Assembly (NCBI GenBank): GCA_900539265.1
Contig: UQBM01000041.1
Coordinates: forward strand, 1 to 7,964
Origin: an uncultured Mollicutes bacterium
GTDB taxonomy: Bacteria > Bacillota_I > Bacilli_A > ML615J-28 > CAG-313
Direction: 5' to 3'
Length of the DNA stretch: 7,964 bases
The translations under genes and the position numbers were made by a program. The notes below the pieces were generated by a model. It was given only the letters and a program-made list of their open reading frames with translations, ran no database searches and was not told where the DNA came from. Positions within the stretch are counted from its first letter, which is position 1; every line of letters begins with the position of its first letter. Below, one piece after another: positions 5,628 through 7,964 of the stretch.

Positions 5628-5695
5628 AATAAAATGATTATAGAAGGAATTGAAACATAAGAAATAATAAATTTATCTAATAGGCAGGAAAAAAT

Positions 5696-7216
5696 ATGAA
5701 AAAAATTTTCAAGTTTCTTTTTAGCAGAATGACAATAACAGCAACAATTATTATTTTGCAAGTATTACTTATTATTTATGGTTTACTATATTTAGATTCA
5801 CTTTTTATTTGGATGCCAATTATAACTAAAACCATTGAAATAGCATTAATTATTGATTTGGTAAATCGTGATATGCATGCAGATTTAAAAATGCCATGGC
5901 TTGTAGTAATCATGCTTGTGCCAATTGCAGGAATAATTATTTATTTATTATTTTCAAGAAATGTTGTTCGAAAAAAATATATCAAATTTTATGAAAAATT
6001 ATTCATTGATTTACAAAACACTATAAAAAATTATGAAGTAGATGATACTAAATTGGGAGATTATCAAGGACAATCTAGATATATTTATAATACTTGTAAT
6101 AGTGGTTTATTTCAAAATACAACAACTAAATACTTTAATTGTGGTGAAAAATTTTTTCCAAACTACATACAAGATTTAAAAAAAGCTGAACATTTTATTT
6201 TTCTTGAATATTTTATCATTGAAAAAGGATTAATGTTAGATACTATTCTTGAAATCTTAAGAGAAAAAGTTAAAGATGGTGTAGAAGTTAGAATTATGTA
6301 TGATGATATTGGAACAATTTCTAAAGTTCACACTAATTTTTATAAAGAAATTCGTGCAATGGGTATTCACTGTGTTAAATTTGGACCTTTTTTACCTTTT
6401 GTTACAGCTGTTCATAATAATCGTGATCATAGAAAAATAACAATTATTGATGGTAAAATAGGGTATGTTGGTGGAATTAACTTTGCTGATGAATATATTA
6501 ACATTGTTGAAAAGTATGGTTATTGGAAAGATTCAACTATTCGTCTTGAAGGTGACGCCGTAAGACAATTAACTGTTTTTTTCTTACAACTTTTTGATTT
6601 ACAAATTAGAAAAGAAGAAGATTATGGAAAATACACAAATATTGAAATAGATAAATATCAATCTAATGGTTATATTCAACCATATTGTGATGGACCAAAT
6701 CCTATATTTCCTGATTTGATAGGTGAAAATGTTTATTTAAATATGATTAATCAAGCAAAGAAGAGTATTTTTATTGCTACGCCATATTTAATAATAGATT
6801 CGCTAACAAAGAATGCACTTATTATGGCTGCTAAACGTGGAGTTGATGTAAAAATATTTACACCACATATACCTGATAAAAAAATCATTTTTATCTTAAC
6901 AAGATCTAATTATAAAGATTTATTAAAACAAGGGGTAAAAATATATGAATATAAATTGGGTTTTCTACATACTAAAAATTTTTTAGTCGATGATGAAATT
7001 GCAGTGGTAGGAACCATTAATTTGGATTATCGTAGTTTAGTACACCATTATGAATGTGGTATATGGATGTATAATACTGAATCCATTGTAGAAATTAAAG
7101 AAGATTTTGAGGAGATTATGAAAGAATCAATCAATATAAATCCAAAAGAATTCAAATTAAAGTGGTATGAAATTATAATTTCCAGAATTATAAGTATTTT
7201 TTCACCACTAATGTAG
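5696..7216 (+). CDS. cls: Cardiolipin synthase (phospholipase D superfamily)
   Basis: Makes cardiolipin in the cytoplasmic membrane by transferring a phosphatidyl group between two phosphatidylglycerols. The 506-residue length is typical of bacterial Cls. The N-terminus has hydrophobic spans at about 12-34 and 38-55 and the PLDc_N-type segment at 66-86 (PWLVVIMLVPIAGIIIYLLF). Two phospholipase D domains follow. The first HKD motif is HRKITIID (245-252), followed by GGINFADEY; the second is HTKNFLVD (425-432), followed by GTINLDYRS. Both have His, Lys and Asp intact, so the enzyme should be active. The amphipathic C-terminal end (IIISRIISIFSPLM) is also usual. ATG 5696 has AGGAA at 5686-5690, 5 bases away. 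An extended -10 promoter lies upstream, and the MscS-type channel gene starts 9 bases after the stop, so the two form a membrane-related operon. No anomalies. Confidence 0.5.
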   Translation: MKKIFKFLFSRMTITATIIILQVLLIIYGLLYLDSLFIWMPIITKTIEIALIIDLVNRDMHADLKMPWLVVIMLVPIAGIIIYLLFSRNVVRKKYIKFYEKLFIDLQNTIKNYEVDDTKLGDYQGQSRYIYNTCNSGLFQNTTTKYFNCGEKFFPNYIQDLKKAEHFIFLEYFIIEKGLMLDTILEILREKVKDGVEVRIMYDDIGTISKVHTNFYKEIRAMGIHCVKFGPFLPFVTAVHNNRDHRKITIIDGKIGYVGGINFADEYINIVEKYGYWKDSTIRLEGDAVRQLTVFFLQLFDLQIRKEEDYGKYTNIEIDKYQSNGYIQPYCDGPNPIFPDLIGENVYLNMINQAKKSIFIATPYLIIDSLTKNALIMAAKRGVDVKIFTPHIPDKKIIFILTRSNYKDLLKQGVKIYEYKLGFLHTKNFLVDDEIAVVGTINLDYRSLVHHYECGIWMYNTESIVEIKEDFEEIMKESININPKEFKLKWYEIIISRIISIFSPLM

Positions 7217-7225
7217 GAGGAAAAA

Positions 7226-7964
7226 ATGGATTGGAATAAAGTTTTAGAATTTATATCAAATTTATGGAATAATGTCTTCATAAAAGTTTTAGTTAGTACT
7301 TTAGTATTTATTTTATTATGGTGGCTATCTTCAGTGATAGTTAATAAAACTAAAAAAAGAGCCTTAAAAAGAGGTAAAACTGATAAATTAATTACTATAG
7401 TAATTTTTAATTGTATATTATGGGGAATTAGAATTTTTCTTATCATTGTCTATGCAAGTGTTGTTGGAATCGACACAGCAGGATTAGCTGCTTTAGTAGC
7501 ATCAGCAGGCGTGGCGATTGGCCTTGCTATTCAAGGTTCTCTTTCTAATTTGGCCGGTGGTATCGTACTTATTCTTACAAGACCATTTAAATTGGATGAT
7601 TATATAGAGGCAAGTGGTGTGAGTGGCACTGTTGAAGAGATTAAGATATTTCATACCAATTTGGTCACACCTGATAATAAAGTTATAATGATACCCAATG
7701 GTGTTTTAGCTAATGATATAATTACAAATTATTCTAGAAAGGAACTTCGTAGGGTTGATTTAGAATTTTCCATTTCTTATGATGATAATGTGAATAATGC
7801 AATTAATATTATTGAGGAAGTTTGTTCTTCACATAATTTAGTATTAAAAGATCCTATTCCTTTTGTAAAAGAGAGTGCCCAAACCGCTAATTCTGTTAAA
7901 ATTGTTGCTAGAGTTTGGGTAAAAAATGAAGATTATTGGACAGTTCATTTTGATTTAAAAAAAG
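7226..7964 (+). CDS. mscS: MscS-family small-conductance mechanosensitive channel (partial, 3' end outside window)
   Basis: Pore-forming membrane channel that opens under membrane tension to release solutes during hypo-osmotic shock. The first 246 codons are present and the frame is open at the right edge; full-length members have about 270-300 residues, so only the C-terminal end is missing. Spans are predicted at about 17-39, 56-80 and 84-118. The third is the pore helix with the family's Gly/Ala pattern, LVASAGVAIGLAIQGSLSN (90-108), then LAGGIVLILTRPF (109-121). The beta domain follows, with the conserved VIMIPNGVLANDIITNYS (153-170). The alpha-beta domain begins at about 178. ATG 7226 has a perfect AGGAGG at 7215-7220, overlapping the cls stop codon, 5 bases away. 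This tight spacing argues for co-translation with cls. Family assignment is secure; which MscS subtype it is cannot be told. Confidence 0.5.
   Translation, partial: MDWNKVLEFISNLWNNVFIKVLVSTLVFILLWWLSSVIVNKTKKRALKRGKTDKLITIVIFNCILWGIRIFLIIVYASVVGIDTAGLAALVASAGVAIGLAIQGSLSNLAGGIVLILTRPFKLDDYIEASGVSGTVEEIKIFHTNLVTPDNKVIMIPNGVLANDIITNYSRKELRRVDLEFSISYDDNVNNAINIIEEVCSSHNLVLKDPIPFVKESAQTANSVKIVARVWVKNEDYWTVHFDLKK

Larger units (their letters stand above)
5389..5695. other. Intergenic region between the sigma and cls genes
   Basis: Holds the sigma-operon terminator (5453-5494) and the cls promoter (5599-5627), listed separately. In addition there is a 7-bp inverted repeat, AACTAAA 5404-5410 with TTTAGTT 5425-5431, just after the sigma gene. 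The stretch from about 5500 to 5590 is A/T-rich with homopolymer runs and shows no gene. The cls leader is about 60 bases. Confidence 0.5.

Noticed and set aside
5642..5667. Possible leader peptide in the cls 5' leader (AGAAGGA, then a 5-codon TTG ORF)
   Set aside because: The ribosome site is only 1 base from the TTG and the peptide is too short to support; no attenuator structure follows it.
7048..7446. 132-codon open frame on the - strand opposite the cls end and mscS start
   Set aside because: It overlaps two well-supported genes and its translation has no family features.
1..7964. tRNA, rRNA, CRISPR array, riboswitch or complete insertion sequence
   Set aside because: No cloverleaf, regular spacer-repeat pattern, known leader motif or transposase with terminal repeats was seen on either strand by eye.

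Overview
The window comes from a low-G+C Gram-positive bacterium (Bacillota; a gut-type Clostridia or Erysipelotrichia relative is a guess). Purine-rich Shine-Dalgarno sites, SigA-type promoters (several with an extended -10), heavy use of A/T-ending codons and the protein families all point this way. The standard bacterial code applies: tryptophan is TGG, and the sigma-factor gene ends in TGA. All supported genes are on the + strand.

Left part (1 to about 2620) is accessory. It opens with the 3' end of a large serine recombinase gene, clearly richer in G+C (79 of 180 bases at 61-240, 44%) than what follows. This is the scar or end of an integrated element. After a hairpin and an unrecognised 65-codon ORF come about 340 bases without a gene. 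A consensus promoter then drives a 246-residue class III nucleotide cyclase that looks like PycC, the pyrimidine cyclase of the Pycsar anti-phage system. Next are a 71-codon ORF of unknown function, in the place where a Pycsar effector would be expected, and an aminoglycoside 6'-N-acetyltransferase of the AAC(6')-I type. The three lie 36 and 29 bases apart with no clear terminator or strong promoter between them, so they may share one transcript.

Right part (about 2760 to the end) looks like ordinary chromosome. A Na+/Ca2+ exchanger-family (CaCA) membrane protein has its own promoter. A near-perfect promoter follows for ung (uracil-DNA glycosylase), translationally close-coupled to a 273-residue sigma-70-family factor that lacks region 1.1 and has an altered -35-recognition helix. 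A strong intrinsic terminator closes that operon. Another extended -10 promoter leads to cls (cardiolipin synthase), followed after 9 bases by an MscS-type mechanosensitive channel gene that runs off the right edge.

The most interesting feature is the PycC-like cyclase without a recognisable TM or TIR effector. Either the small downstream ORF is an unusual effector, or it is the remnant of a decayed one. Pycsar itself is a described system; what may be new is the partner gene. The sigma factor coupled to ung is the second point worth attention.
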